A DNA stretch of 25,689 bases from the NCBI GenBank assembly GCA_018398765.1, contig JAHBMJ010001173.1:5601-31289 (forward strand), read 5' to 3'. The notes under the pieces were generated by a model. That model was not told where the DNA came from and made no database searches. It saw nothing but the letters and a program-made list of their open reading frames with translations. The position numbers were made by a program, and so were the translations under genes. This stretch comes from Chromera velia. Its lineage: Eukaryota > Sar > Chromeraceae. Positions 1-10,050 of this stretch are shown here, piece by piece (the stretch's first letter is position 1; each line of letters starts with the position of its first letter).

Positions 1-1361
1 GGGGGGGGGTCTTTGTATGCCATCGAGCCTTTTTTAGGCATTCATCTCAGTGAGGTTTGGTGGACAAGCCGTAAGTACTCAATCTTGATCCCTATAGTTG
101 CCATATAAAAGCTACCAAATGGTTTTTCCAGATGTCATCTGGTTTTGAAGCATCAGAGGTCCAGAATTTTGAAAAATTGTCTGACTACACAGTATGGTTA
201 GGAGTTACTATCGGCCTCTTTTAGCCAGTAGCGAGTTACCGTCACTTTGGTAACCATGAGATGGTAACCGGCAAACTTGAAGGCATATACCACTACCATG
301 GTACTTCAAAGAAAAACTCTGATAAAAGCAGTTGCTAAACTAGTTGCTAAATCTATTTTAAAGCCTGACCACTTAAGTTATTAGCAGTTTAAAGCGCTGA
401 AATGATCATATTCAAATAATATATGTTATACATATAGTGATATATACTAGTTAGAGACTTACAGTTCACTGAGTTCAGTTATAAAATGATGAACATTGAA
501 CTTTACTAGAATGAACTTTTAATGAATGCCAAAAATATGATTTTTACTAGTTTAAAATTGGTTTTGTAGGTCAAGTTTGACTCAGAATATGGCAAAATCT
601 GCCTGTTTTTAGCTACTACCACTACCATTAGAACACTATTACCGTAACTATAAAATTGGTAACCGGGCGGCCTAGCAGCCGCCTAGTAACCGTCTTACTT
701 TCGTTACTCTTAACCATACTATGTATGTCTGACATTTTTATTCCCCCTCCACGATTCCCTCATCCGGCCCCCCCCTTGACAAGTCTCCTCTGATGCCCCG
801 AATTGATTGTCGGCTTGATTGTCTAGGGCGGCTTGATTGTCTGGGTTCGCCCCGAATTGAAGGAGGACTGGGTAACCGGGATATCCTCGAAGGACTATTC
901 GGTGGAAATAAGTAACTTCAAATAACAAGCCGATTGAGGACTATACGTCCTCCTTTCTCATGTATCATAGGAAAGATAATCCAATGTCTGTGCACTTTGC
1001 CGTTTAATCATTAAATTACATTGAACAAACCTGTTGCAGATGTGTATTGATCGCATAATTTTTGCATAATGGTTCAAATTTGGGTTTTTAACAAGTTTTT
1101 AACAAGTTTTTAACTTAAGTTTTAGTGGTTGTTCAATATGATTTTAGACTCTAAACAGTAAAAAAGTTAGTGTCAAAACATTTTTTTTTTAAGAAAAAGA
1201 TTTGTTGCCGAAGCGAGAAGGTTTGGGGGGGGGGGGTCTTGCGTGCCATTGGCACTCAAATGAATTTTTACATGGCCCCGAGCCAAATGATTCACTTTCA
1301 GCCAGTCGGCGGTCAGCTCAGTCCTAGGCTTAGTCGACTTAAATTAATGAAATGGTTACGA

Positions 1362-1445
1362 TGATCAACAAAAAAGCTACCATAACCTACCAACCACATT
1401 TTTTTATAGATATAAACAATAAAAATTGATTAAACAACACTCAGT
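1362..1445 (+). repeat. Dispersed repeat A, copy 1
   Basis: About 84 bases, from the GATCAACAAAAAAGC word to the GTGACGC word, recur at 7896-7985 in the same orientation with only a few substitutions and a small A-run length change. It is an interspersed repeat of unknown type. Repeat B follows directly downstream. Confidence 0.7.
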
Positions 1446-1447
1446 GA

Positions 1448-1557
1448 CGCAGCCAGGAAGGTCTGGCGTGCGTGTATGCGCTTTTCCTGGATGCCGCATG
1501 TCGAATGCTCAGCATTGGGGCAGGGGGCCATACAATCCTCCAGACATTAATCCTCCT
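1448..1557 (+). repeat. Dispersed repeat B, copy 1
   Basis: This block contains GCCAGGAAGGTCTG, CCGCATGTCG, GCATTGGGGC and GGCCATACAATCCTC. It recurs in diverged form at 7328-7440 in the same orientation. It probably belongs to an old mobile element. No coding capacity is evident in either copy. Confidence 0.6.
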
Positions 1558-1659
1558 TAGAGTATCTTATGATTCCTATCATATCCTATAGCATTTCAAT
1601 TGAATTATTTGGTTATATATAACTCTATCAATCCCATGATTGCCCTCCTTTAGTTTTTG

Positions 1660-1900
1660 TTGCCCCCCACAGGTCCCGCCGGGTGTGTGTGGGGGAGAAG
1701 AAGACTACGCATGTGGGCGGCGGCCCCGGCATCAATACCCCTCCCCCGGCGCCGCATTGCCAACTTATTCCTGACCAGATTCCTGATGTTGCCGAATAGT
1801 TGGCTACGTATCAAAATAGCACATACAACTCTCTTTACTGATTGTCCTCATCATAAAAGCACGTTTAAACCGTTCAGAAAGGTGCACTGGATGTGTAGAT
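1660..1900 (+). repeat. Decayed mobile-element fragment, left inverted arm
   Basis: The stretch around 1700-1790 matches the reverse complement of about 2370-2465. Both contain TACGCAT, a GGCGG(C/T)GGCCCC block, AATACCCC, a C-run, GGCGCCG and AACTTATT(C/T)CTGA. Weaker similarity extends to about 1870. The similarity holds when both are translated (shared APA.IP, R(R/L).NLFL and a CP....S.F pattern), which suggests a once-coding mobile element. The family is unknown. Confidence 0.5.
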
Positions 1901-2279
1901 ATCTGATTTTGTCGTCTTCAAGGTAAGGAGAAGTGGTCAGACCCTTTTTTTCCCGATGTCCGAAGGAGACGGTGAGCGTTTTGTGCCGCCCGATCCCCCC
2001 TTAACAGAAGCTAGAGGTGGTACTGGTACTGACGGATCACATAGATATCCCAGAGAGCCCCTATCTGCTGCACCCCAGACAGATGGCCTGGCATCAAACC
2101 CTTTTAAGACAGATAGCCCGGTATCTTCTAAATTGACCCTTTTAGTGCTTTCACTAAGAAGGTTTCGGAAGAGAGAAGAGTCGCGACTTCTCCAAACCGC
2201 TTTACTTTTGCAAAAGCCTTCTCGGTCATCCTATCAAAACAAACTCAAAAAAGAGATCTTTTTCTGCAGAGAAGCTTTC

Positions 2280-2485
2280 TTTCTAGAAAAAAAAGCACTG
2301 TTGAGGTCAGGACACTTCTTTAATACTACTTTGATGGACTCAGACTGGTTCTGCTGAGAGACTGGTGTGATCAGAAATAAGTTCCCCAGCCGGCGCCCCC
2401 GCCCAGGAGGGGGGGGGGGGGGTATTCGTGCTGGGGCCACCGCCCGTATGCGTAGGAAGACCGCTGAGGTGGTGGTCTTTTGCAT
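2280..2485 (-). repeat. Decayed mobile-element fragment, right inverted arm
   Basis: This is the minus-strand partner of the fragment at 1660-1900. It includes a G homopolymer of about 14 bases near 2408-2421. An 83-codon open frame remains on the minus strand, with an APARIP...NLFLI segment similar to the other arm, but it has no ATG-supported gene structure and I do not call it a gene. Confidence 0.5.
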
Positions 2486-3004
2486 GATGCAGGTTTTATC
2501 TTCTTCAAGCCTATTAAATGCCCCAGTAGGCCCTAGGTCGAAGGATTGAATCTATACAGGAAATACTAGGTTGGCCAGAGCCTATACGGCTCACCGGCTT
2601 TAACCGCATACATCATCATCATCAATCAATCAATCAATATTTTCTATATCTATTAAAGAAACTTCTGAAAAAGATTGATCTAGAGATTGATCGATCTTTA
2701 AATTTTTAGTTGAAATCCTTTTCTGTAGATTACTCTTCTATTGTTGTATGCCACGGTTGGCCCCTAGGTTGGCCCAGAAAAATAGGCCAGAATGAAGCAG
2801 AAGCAGCGTGACCGCCGTTACCGCGCCACGGCTCTGGCATGTCCGCATTTCGGGTTCGCGTACGGCTGAGGGCCACGGCATTTGCCCTAGCTGCCCGCAC
2901 TGCACAGATCGATATTTTCAGCAGCAGTTTCAGTCTGAGTGTCCTGAATGTATCCTCGCTGTTCTATGGAGTGGCCTTTCCTGGGAACTCAGCCAGAGTT
3001 CAAA

Positions 3005-3234
3005 TCAATGTTTTTCATTCGGCGGAGAAGGGCGAAGACTTTTCATGCCTTTCGAGCTGTCTGCAGTGTCTTCATGTTCAGCCGTCTTCCCCCTCTTCAC
3101 ATGTGCACTTTCCGAAACGTCCCCCCCTGACCCCAGGCCTGAGGCATCTGCTGACACAGGAGATCCCTCCTCTTCTGCTTCTGCCTCCCCCCCTCGCTTG
3201 CTGTGACTGCTTGACGAGACAGGCAGCGAACCAT
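3005..3234 (-). CDS. Probable last exon of the HAD-fold gene
   Basis: This stretch begins after a pyrimidine-rich TTTTTGCAG acceptor and is open for 76 codons to a TGA at 3007-3005. The reading is rich in Ser, Gly, Glu and Lys and contains DGSLPVSSSSHSKRGG and HEDTADSSKGMKS. Its phase fits a donor at AGGAG|GTGGGC (3404/3403), giving a 169-base intron. The alternative is that translation reads into that intron and stops at 3336, making this stretch 3' UTR. Plus-strand open frames also cross it, but they have no start or splice support. Confidence 0.5.
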
Positions 3235-5289
3235 CTGCAAAAACGGCAAAATTAAAACAAATTTGATTGATTCTTCTTACGCATGTGATTCATACACGAA
3301 ATGAACACTTCAAACAACAGACAAGAAGTTCGACCTCAAATAAAAGCGACTTTCTTTTTCTTCTTCCTCGCTTCCACTTGATCTGCAAAAGCATGTTGCC
3401 CACCTCCTGCTTGAGCCTCTTCTGCCAATCGCTGCCGTGCTGCTTCGTATTCACTCAGCGAAAGGTCCTCGAAAGACCCCAGCACCTCTCCCGCTGCCTG
3501 CTGAGGGTCTCGGAGAAAAGCCTCGATCCTGTCAACTTGCGACGGCGTCAGACCCTGCGATCCTATCGGTGAAATGATCACAGATTTCGGCCGCTGGTTC
3601 ATCCACTCGCGAGCGAGTTTGTGGTTCCCGATATAGTCCTCAAGCCAAAGCAAAGGAGTCTCCGCTGCCCATTCAAAGAGATGTACGGCGCTTTTTCCGA
3701 AGGGCGCAAGGTGAAAGTCCTCAAGAGGCGGGGTCAGCTGAGGCGCAAGGAAAGCCTTATCCGAGATGCTCCACCTGCAAAGAAAAACACAGGGCGGGCT
3801 GTTTGCCAATCTTCACATGCAGCGAGTTGAGCGAGGTCATATCGCATGCGTGACATCACAACAGGGGCGCGAAAACCACCTGAACCCCCTTTGAGTATGT
3901 GCACAAAATGTGGTGAGTTCTATCAAAAGCAAACGGGGTCTACAACCGATGGCAGTCCGAAAGTGCGTCATCACCAACGCTTTTGTCACCTTTCACTTTC
4001 ACCGCACTGGCAAGACTGTACAAATATTCTTCACATTGTTTCGATTGCTGGGCCGAAGTCGCCGAACTGTGGCTTGAACAGTGGCCGCATGATCTCATGA
4101 ACAGGAGTCACATCTAACATCAAAACATCCACTGTAACTTACATCAAAACATACAGCATGAAAACCTTTGCTTGGCTGAACAGCGGCCGCCTCCTATATT
4201 TTTCGACTCGTAATGGGCCGAGTCACTTGCGCTCACGACACGAAATGCGGAAATGATCTTGTGGGAATCCGGGATTCCACGGGTATTGAAGACAAGAAAG
4301 GACAAACCGCTCCATGTTGATATGGCATGACAACTTCACAAAGGATGACCTACCCTGTAAGCCACATGACGTTGCACAGGTCGTCACGAACCGAGCTGTT
4401 GATTTTTCTGATGACTGACGGAGAGTACTTGATGGCAGCCAGGCACGCGGAGGGACCTGCATAGTTTTGAACATCCCGGAAAGTCATGTCCGACCACAGG
4501 TTCCTCACCTGCATGCAATCAAATGCACAAAAGTAATCAAACTACTGAAATTTTAAACTGCGTCGAGTCAAAGTCCAAACGCGGATTCCTCCGCTGCATG
4601 CACGGAGAAACCAGATCGAAAGAGTGGAGGGGGAGCGTTCCATCTGAAGATCATCCAGCGTCCTCACCTTCTCCTCGTCTGTGGGCATATCTGTGCACCG
4701 CCAGTTGGTGTTGATCACCCATCCATGTCCAACAGAAGCACCGGCTTGGAGGGGCACTCCTGTCGCCATCGCTCCAGCGCGGCCTTTCCCTCATTGACTG
4801 CGGCCTCTCTCTTTATCCAAAGATCCTCAACAGTCAGCTGAGTGTCCAACTCCCTCTGCCCGTCGGATAGTCCCACCCGACGCCGGTATGCTTTCTGCAG
4901 CTGCCCGACTAATCGAAAGTCTCCGCGCCTCAGCTCCCTCGGATACATTTTGCGAAATTCCTTCACATCGAACTGCCCAACCGAACAGGTGAGAAAGAAG
5001 CTTTCGCTCTTCTTCTCAAGCAGCGTAAACAGCTCTTCGTCCCATGCCTTCGGTCCCAAGACGCGGAGGGCCTGCTCCTTGGTGTATGAAACAAGCAAAC
5101 AATCATCCGGCAGCACACACCAGACGACAGGCTCGTTGTCAGCGTCTAGTCTGAACAGGTCCGACACGAGTGCCCCCCGCTCTTCCACGCTCTAGCTCGG
5201 TACCTTGCTCCTTTGGGGGCACAACCCTCAGATCCTTCGCTTCAAAACGCGCAAGAAACTCGCGAAGGTCTTCATCATCGAGTTTCAAC
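3005..5289 (-). CDS. HAD-fold domain protein, multi-exon, with two apparent frameshifts
   Basis: Reconstructed minus-strand exons are about 5289-4668, 4508-4354, 3774-3404 and 3234-3005; phases agree at the three introns (donors GTGAGG, GTAGGT, GTGGGC; CAG acceptors). A first domain of about 150 residues is unrecognised. Then comes HAD motif I, LLLDMDG followed in the next frame by VINTNW, then KYSPSVIRKIN, VMWLTGW, LAPQ, LLWLEDYI and ISP..GLTPSQVDRIEAFL. I recall this order from bacterial, mostly actinobacterial, HAD-domain proteins, so a hydrolase or phosphatase fold is likely; the substrate is unknown. The tail is Ser/Gly/Glu-rich and disordered. If the last intron is retained, the protein ends at 3336 after a five-lysine run. 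The frame breaks at a six-C run (5173-5178) and at CCC (4718-4720), probably sequencing errors but possibly a decaying gene. The 5' end is unresolved because all three frames are open upstream of 5289. Confidence 0.72.
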
Positions 5290-5501
5290 CTGTGGCAGAA
5301 ATCAGACACTGCATGTCTCCTGAGGAGTTAACGGTTTGTACCTCTTCCAGGGAAGGCCACATAGGAATCCCCCCAGGTCCCCTGAAGTCCACCCAAACCT
5401 TTGACATTGGAAAGTTGGGCTGGGGATGATGGAAACAAATCCCTTGCAAACAGAAAACGTTGATTACCCCCCTCATATGCCTGAACTTGGAGACACCGTC
5501 G

Positions 5502-5735
5502 TCACGATTCCGATAATCGTGAAGAGAGAGAGCTTCTAGGAGACGGATCTATGGAGACGGCACGAGATCGCACAGAAGCGCCCCGACAGACATAACCATC
5601 AGATGGAAGAACAAACAGGGAAGCAGTCAGGCGCGGAATGAATGCCAGCGACCAGCCACTCGGTTTATCTTCTACATCATACACCCTTCCGCGCGGAGTG
5701 CCGTCGCTGGATGTCGCTGGGGGTAGCGAATGCAT
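5502..5735 (-). CDS. Possible first exon of the HAD-fold gene
   Basis: This is a 77-codon frame from an ATG at 5735, on the same strand and directly upstream of the HAD-fold gene. It contains TPRGRVYDVEDKPSGW followed by a mildly hydrophobic stretch. Codon use is GC-rich like the neighbouring genes, unlike the AT-rich DNA that starts at 5750. I could not resolve a donor linking it in phase to the next exon, so it could be a 5' exon, a short separate gene or chance. The AT-rich block at 5750-5780 would then be promoter-proximal. Confidence 0.3.
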   Translation of the reverse strand: MHSLPPATSSDGTPRGRVYDVEDKPSGWSLAFIPRLTASLFVLPSDGYVCRGASVRSRAVSIDPSPRSSLSSRLSES

Positions 5736-5821
5736 GCGTGGTCGGGCTGTTATTAATTATTCATAATTATTAATAAATTGATGGAGGATCATCCATGGGC
5801 CGCGCCGCCCGGCCGCGGGGT

Positions 5822-6283
5822 GCGCGGACCCGAGCCGCGGGAGCTGAATCTTAGAATAGGTGCAGCAGTACAAAAGGCCCTTAGAACCAAAAAAAGAATA
5901 TAACACTGAAAATCTTAAAGTACTGTAACAAAATATTCTGTCGTCTTTATTTCTGATCTACATTTCTCTTTCTTCTTACCCAATCATCTCTTTATCTTAT
6001 ATTTCTCCTCCTTTTCACCACTCCCTTCACCACCAATAGTTTAGGGTATAAAAGGATAATCTTTCTTTCTCTATTCTTTGATCTTATTTCTATATTATTC
6101 TTCTGTTCTCTTCTATGCTCTGTACAGTACTTACTGTCTCCCCGCCGTCTCGCCGTCGCGATGCACGCCGACGTGTGCAGCCTCGCGCCTCCGGAATGTG
6201 CGCACAATTTTTTTTTCTTAAGGCACTAACTAATATCTCTTACTGCTGCACCTATTCTAAGATTTAGCCTGGGCGGGTCCGCG
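5822..6283. mobile_element. MITE-like element with terminal inverted repeats
   Basis: A perfect 24-base inverted repeat lies at 5847-5870 and 6241-6264 (AATCTTAGAATAGGTGCAGC...). It extends outward through a gap to GCGCGGACCCG (5822-5832) opposite CGGGTCCGCG (6274-6283). About 370 AT-rich bases, pyrimidine-rich on the plus strand, lie between the arms. There is no transposase. The form is that of a non-autonomous foldback or MITE element. I did not identify target-site duplications. Confidence 0.6.
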
Positions 6284-7327
6284 TGGTGCAACGCTGCTAA
6301 CGCCTCCACTGAAACCCCGGCCCTCGCGGCCGGCCGGTGTGGGCACACCTCGCGGAACGCAGCAGGAGAACACCGCCGCGGATCCCTTATACAGGGTGGG
6401 GTATACGCAAGAATACGTAAGGGGGGTCGAAGCCCCTGCAGGCCGACGGGATGCGGCAGGCTGGTCGGGTGACGGGCAGCGAGGAGCAGGCGATTACAAC
6501 TGGCGTGCTGATGCAATAGCACTGGTTTATACTTTTTGTATCATCTTATTATATATATAACCGACGGCTCTCTGTTTGGTTTCTTACGTCTGCTCTCATT
6601 TAACCCTCAAGGCGAAAGCAGTGCTCTGTCTATTGAATATAGTGACCACAAACTCTGTGTACATAATTCTTGTATTCAGTGTGTTGATGACTTTATGCAT
6701 AGACTTTCTTTATATACTAAGTGGCTGGATAAAAGAGAATTCCTGCACTGCCTGGCTGAGCTGGAATCTATTAATTCAAATGATTATAACTGCCCACTCC
6801 CCGATGCAAGTACATCTGAACTCTTCATCCATAATGTTATTCGATCGCTTCTACACTTGCATCTGGTCTGTCTCTTTGACGTCTGCCTCCCTATTCTAGA
6901 AAGTGATTAACTGATCAACTCCACCGGTGACTTAACAAACAACAACCATGTATGTATGTGCCGCCCGGGAGCTAAGCGCTCCAACTGGGATTAGACATCC
7001 TCTAACTAACTAACTATAATCATATAAACATATATTCTCATCGTACTACATCGTACAATAATACGTCATCTATACCTGTTAATTATTAAAACATATAAGA
7101 AGTGATTAAAATATGAAAGAAATTCAATATTAAAATGAATGATTGTTCTATCATTTGAATTTTGAATTGAATTTAAATTAAAACGGGTACAGCTAGTGAG
7201 CCACCACTTAGGTTCTGGCCAATACTGGCCAACCCTAGGGCTAACCAGAGGGTATGACATGCAAATGATGCCGCGTGTGCTTTTTCTTTAATTGTAAACC
7301 GTTTACGGCACAGGCTAGACCTGTGCG

Positions 7328-7440
7328 GGCCGGCCAGGGAGGTCTGATGCATCTAGGCGCTTTCCCTGAAAGCCGCATGTCGGACATTCGGCATTGGGGC
7401 GGGAGGCCAATCCTCTGGACATTAATCCTATCCTAATCCT
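7328..7440 (+). repeat. Dispersed repeat B, copy 2
   Basis: This is a diverged copy of 1448-1557, sharing GGTCTG, CCGCATGTCGGA, CGGCATTGGGGC and the GACATTAATCCT end. Relative to the first locus, repeats A and B occur in the opposite order and about 450 bases apart, so they are probably separate modules. Confidence 0.6.
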
Positions 7441-7895
7441 ATTAACCTAGTAGATTGGCTCCTTCACACATGACAACACTATTATCATTATACCGCATTG
7501 TACGTAAGATTATTGTGTTTTATTCGTTTACAAGAGGACGTCAGGTTTAATTCCCAGCTTTAACTAGAGGATTAGAATAGTCAAAACTGCCGTTTGCGGG
7601 GACGACCTCTATAAGACAAAACGGCGACAGTGCTCTAAGGCACCACTAATCACTTATTACTTAACTGACTAGCAATCAATCAATCAATCAATCAATATAA
7701 AATTTTGTAGACTATAACTTTCCCCTATAGGGTTTTATCAATATAATTTAAGAACTTCGCCCTAGGGCGGAACATATCAATCAATCAATCAAATCAATCA
7801 ACTTCAAGGTCCCATTATAGCGGCGGAACACGGAGAAACGGCGAAGGAAGCAGTGCCAAAGCGGTGCTCAGAGTGTTGCATTAGCATTTGGTCAC

Positions 7896-7985
7896 GACGA
7901 TCAACAAAAAAGCTACCATAACCTACTAACCACATTTTTTTACAGATATGAACAATAAAAAAATGATTGAACAACACTGAGCGAC
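7896..7985 (+). repeat. Dispersed repeat A, copy 2
   Basis: This is a near copy of 1362-1445 in the same orientation, beginning GATCAACAAAAAAGC and ending CACTGAGCGACGC. It differs by a few substitutions and by A-run length. Confidence 0.7.
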
Positions 7986-8148
7986 GCGGGTAAAACATTG
8001 ACGGTAACATTGTTGAATCAATGTTGATATTCAACAATGCTATCCGTCATAACATGTCCGATGCAACTAGCTATATGTCCCGGACAGCGTTAGCTAGATG
8101 GGCCTTGGGCAGACACACGTACATGACAAAATGTAGACACAGATACAG

Positions 8149-8183
8149 ACACACACACACACACACACACACACAGAGAGAGA

Positions 8184-8231
<48 letters not shown>

Positions 8232-8352
8232 CAGACAGGCAGACACATACAGATACACATACACGTGCACAGAGAGAGAGAAAGAGAGAGAGAAAGACAG
8301 AGACACAGAGCGAGAGAAAGGCAGACACACACAGAGGCAGACACACACAGAG

Positions 8353-8383
<31 letters not shown>

Positions 8384-8425
8384 TAAACACAGACACAAAG
8401 ACACACAGACACAGACAGACTATAT
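8149..8425 (+). repeat. Compound (AC)n-(GA)n microsatellite and degenerate ACAGAG array
   Basis: An AC tract at 8149-8175 passes directly into a GA tract at 8176-8227. Degenerate ACACAGAG/ACAGAC repeats continue to about 8425, including a GCGCGC stretch near 8371-8383. All long open frames on either strand here are by-products of the repeat. Confidence 0.9.
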
Positions 8426-8590
8426 CGTCTTTTCTTCACTTCACTTTTTCCGAATCGCTTCCTTTCTTACAGACAGACAGATAGACAGACAGACTATATG
8501 TTTCTTCTTCTTCTCCCTCCTTTTCTTCATGAACACAACAGACAAAAAGAAAGAAAGAACAAAGACAAGAGAACAGCACCAACAATCAAA
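8410..8590 (+). repeat. GACAGACTATA-type minisatellite modules, left cluster
   Basis: Two modules, each GACAGACAGACTATA followed by a TTCTTC-rich tract, lie at about 8416 and 8490. The second continues through CTTCATGAACACAACAG, an AAAGAAAGAA tract and GAACAGCACCAACA. That stretch of about 90 bases is repeated nearly exactly at 9814-9905. Confidence 0.8.
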
Positions 8591-8675
8591 CAGCGTGGGC
8601 AAGGGGCCCGAAAGGTGAGAGTTAAGCACCCCTTGCCTCTCCACCTCCCGACAGACTTTCACGTGATCACTGGTT

Positions 8676-9263
8676 TCACACGCTACTCCTCTGCTGCTTC
8701 CACTCAAGACAAGACAGAGAAGAAAAGAAGACAAGACAAGAAAATTCAAAAATTAAAAAAGGAAAAAGAGAAAAGAAAGAAAACTGCACGCGGGGACCGG
8801 CACCGTCATGGTCTTTAGACAGGGGTGGGGGGGTGGGGGGGCGCCCCTGCGGAGGGGGATTCTTCTGATGCTGTGTCTTCGTATCTTGCGGGAGGACTCT
8901 TTCGGCGGTAACGAAACTCTCAAAGTCCCATACCGAAAGAGCGACGGTGCTGGTGGGGCCGAAAACCTTCTCCAGAACCTCTTCTCTCTCTCAGGATTCC
9001 TGTTCTGAAGGGGACGGGTTTTGATGCTCTTGGTCATGCGTGGAAGCTCGGTGGGGGATGTCGCTAGAAGCAGAAGCAGAAGCTGCGGCTGGGGCGGAGA
9101 CGGGGGCTGGCATGGGATCGGGGGCGGCGGCTGCATCTGGCTCTGGCTCGTTCTCTTCTGTGCGGTGCAGCCTTCTTGATTTTCCTGGTGACGACCTTCT
9201 CCAGGGGGGTTGCGTTAATGGTGGGGCTTCAAGGGGAGGGTCCTCGGGGGATAGACAGACAGA
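8676..9263 (-). pseudogene. Pro/Ala-rich coding-like stretch with an in-frame TGA
   Basis: The minus strand is open for 90 codons (9263-8994), meets a TGA at 8993-8991, then continues in the same frame for about 104 codons to a TGA at 8678-8676. The first part is Pro/Ala/Ser-rich (NEPEPDAAAAPDPMPAPVS). The second includes EVLEKVFGPTSTVALSVWDF and SFVTAERVLPQ, with GC-ending codons like the real genes nearby, before dissolving into a pyrimidine-rich tail. It is bounded by minisatellites on both sides. It could be a pseudogene, exons of a gene I cannot assemble, or a remnant broken by repeat insertion. I recognise no family. Confidence 0.35.
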
Positions 9264-9483
9264 CTATATCGTCTTTTCTTTCCATTTTTCTCCTTCTTCA
9301 TTCTCTTCTGTTCTGACAGACTATATGTTGCAGCCAGCCAGACAGACAGACAGACAAACAGACACACAAACAGGCAGACACAGACAAACAGAAACAGACA
9401 GACAGACAGAACCTTCCTTTCATTCTCTTCTGTTTTCTTCTTGACAGACTATAGTTTTCTTCTTCTTCTTCTCCCTCCTTCTT

Positions 9484-9519
<36 letters not shown>

Positions 9520-9605
9520 CACAAACAGGCAAACACAGACAGACAGAAACAGACAGATAGACAGACTATATGTTTCTTCTTCTCCCTTCTTTTCTTCATA
9601 TAGAC

Positions 9606-9641
<36 letters not shown>

Positions 9642-9665
9642 TGTATGTTTCTTCTTCTTCTCCCT

Positions 9666-9697
<32 letters not shown>

Positions 9698-9735
9698 AAC
9701 AGACAGACAGACTATATGTTTCTTCTTCTTCTCCC

Positions 9736-9773
<38 letters not shown>

Positions 9774-9785
9774 TATATGTTTCAT

Positions 9786-9816
<31 letters not shown>

Positions 9817-9930
9817 TATATGTTTCTTCTTCTCCCTTCTTTTCTTCATGAACACAACAGACAAAAAGAAAGAAAGACCAAAGACAAAAGAACAGCACCA
9901 ACAGACAGACAGACAGACAGACAGACAGAG
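9251..9930 (+). repeat. (GACA)n minisatellite block with interspersed CTATATGTTTCTTC modules
   Basis: GACA tetranucleotide tracts alternate with short modules made of ACTATATGTTTCTTCTTCTT plus CTCCC or a variant, seen near 9262, 9316, 9444, 9563, 9643, 9708, 9770 and 9814. The last carries the longer CTTCATGAACACAACAG tail also seen at 8527-8586. Cysteine/valine- and threonine-rich open frames across it are repeat translations, not genes. Confidence 0.9.
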
Positions 9931-10050
9931 AAAGAGGGAGCTACAGACTCTGCTAAATAGAGTCTCAGAGAGACAGATACTGAAGACGAACGGTCAACCG
10001 GTTGGCTTTAAAGCGAGACCTTCTTCGACTGATCTTTTGTCTCAGTCAGA

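Larger units (their letters stand above)
1..3000. other. AT-rich intergenic region with decayed repeats
   Basis: No convincing gene is visible here. Short open frames exist but lack coding-like codon use. The stretch holds G-homopolymer-anchored repeats (the G-run plus GTCTT at the very start resembles the one near 1224-1240), imperfect short tandem copies of a GGCTTGATTGTCT-like unit near 790-850, repeated GGTAACCG words near 240-300 and 650-670, an ATCA/CAAT tetranucleotide tract near 2610-2640, and the larger repeats listed separately. Its base composition is clearly more AT-rich than the genes to its right. Confidence 0.6.
6284..8148. other. AT-rich intergenic region with repeat remnants
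   Basis: No gene can be supported. A 124-codon plus-strand frame (6536-6910) is present, but it starts at a non-ATG codon in AT-rich DNA, its codons are AT-ending unlike the genes nearby, and I recognise no motif; it may be a mobile-element remnant. CAAT tetranucleotide tracts lie near 7671-7697 and 7777-7800. Repeats B and A recur at 7328-7440 and 7896-7985. Confidence 0.5.

Noticed and set aside
2808..3255. Two overlapping plus-strand frames of 132 and 138 codons
   Set aside because: They overlap the minus-strand stretch 3234-3005, which has a strong acceptor and a phase that fits the HAD-fold gene. Neither plus frame has recognisable motifs.
6536..6910. 124-codon plus-strand frame
   Set aside because: It has a non-ATG start, AT-ending codons unlike the real genes, no motif, and lies in repeat-rich DNA. 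Mentioned only as a possible element remnant.
6900..7010. Possible tRNA or small RNA around a GGAGC..GCTCC hairpin
   Set aside because: The hairpin is short, and no cloverleaf, polymerase III box pair or terminator could be found.
8441..8749. Minus-strand frame starting with a signal-peptide-like hydrophobic run
   Set aside because: It begins with TTG, has no ATG, and its second half is a translation of the minisatellite.
9251..9930. Regularly spaced repeats resembling a CRISPR array
   Set aside because: The units are GACA tetranucleotide runs of varying length with low-complexity spacers, in eukaryotic DNA with no cas genes. It is a minisatellite.
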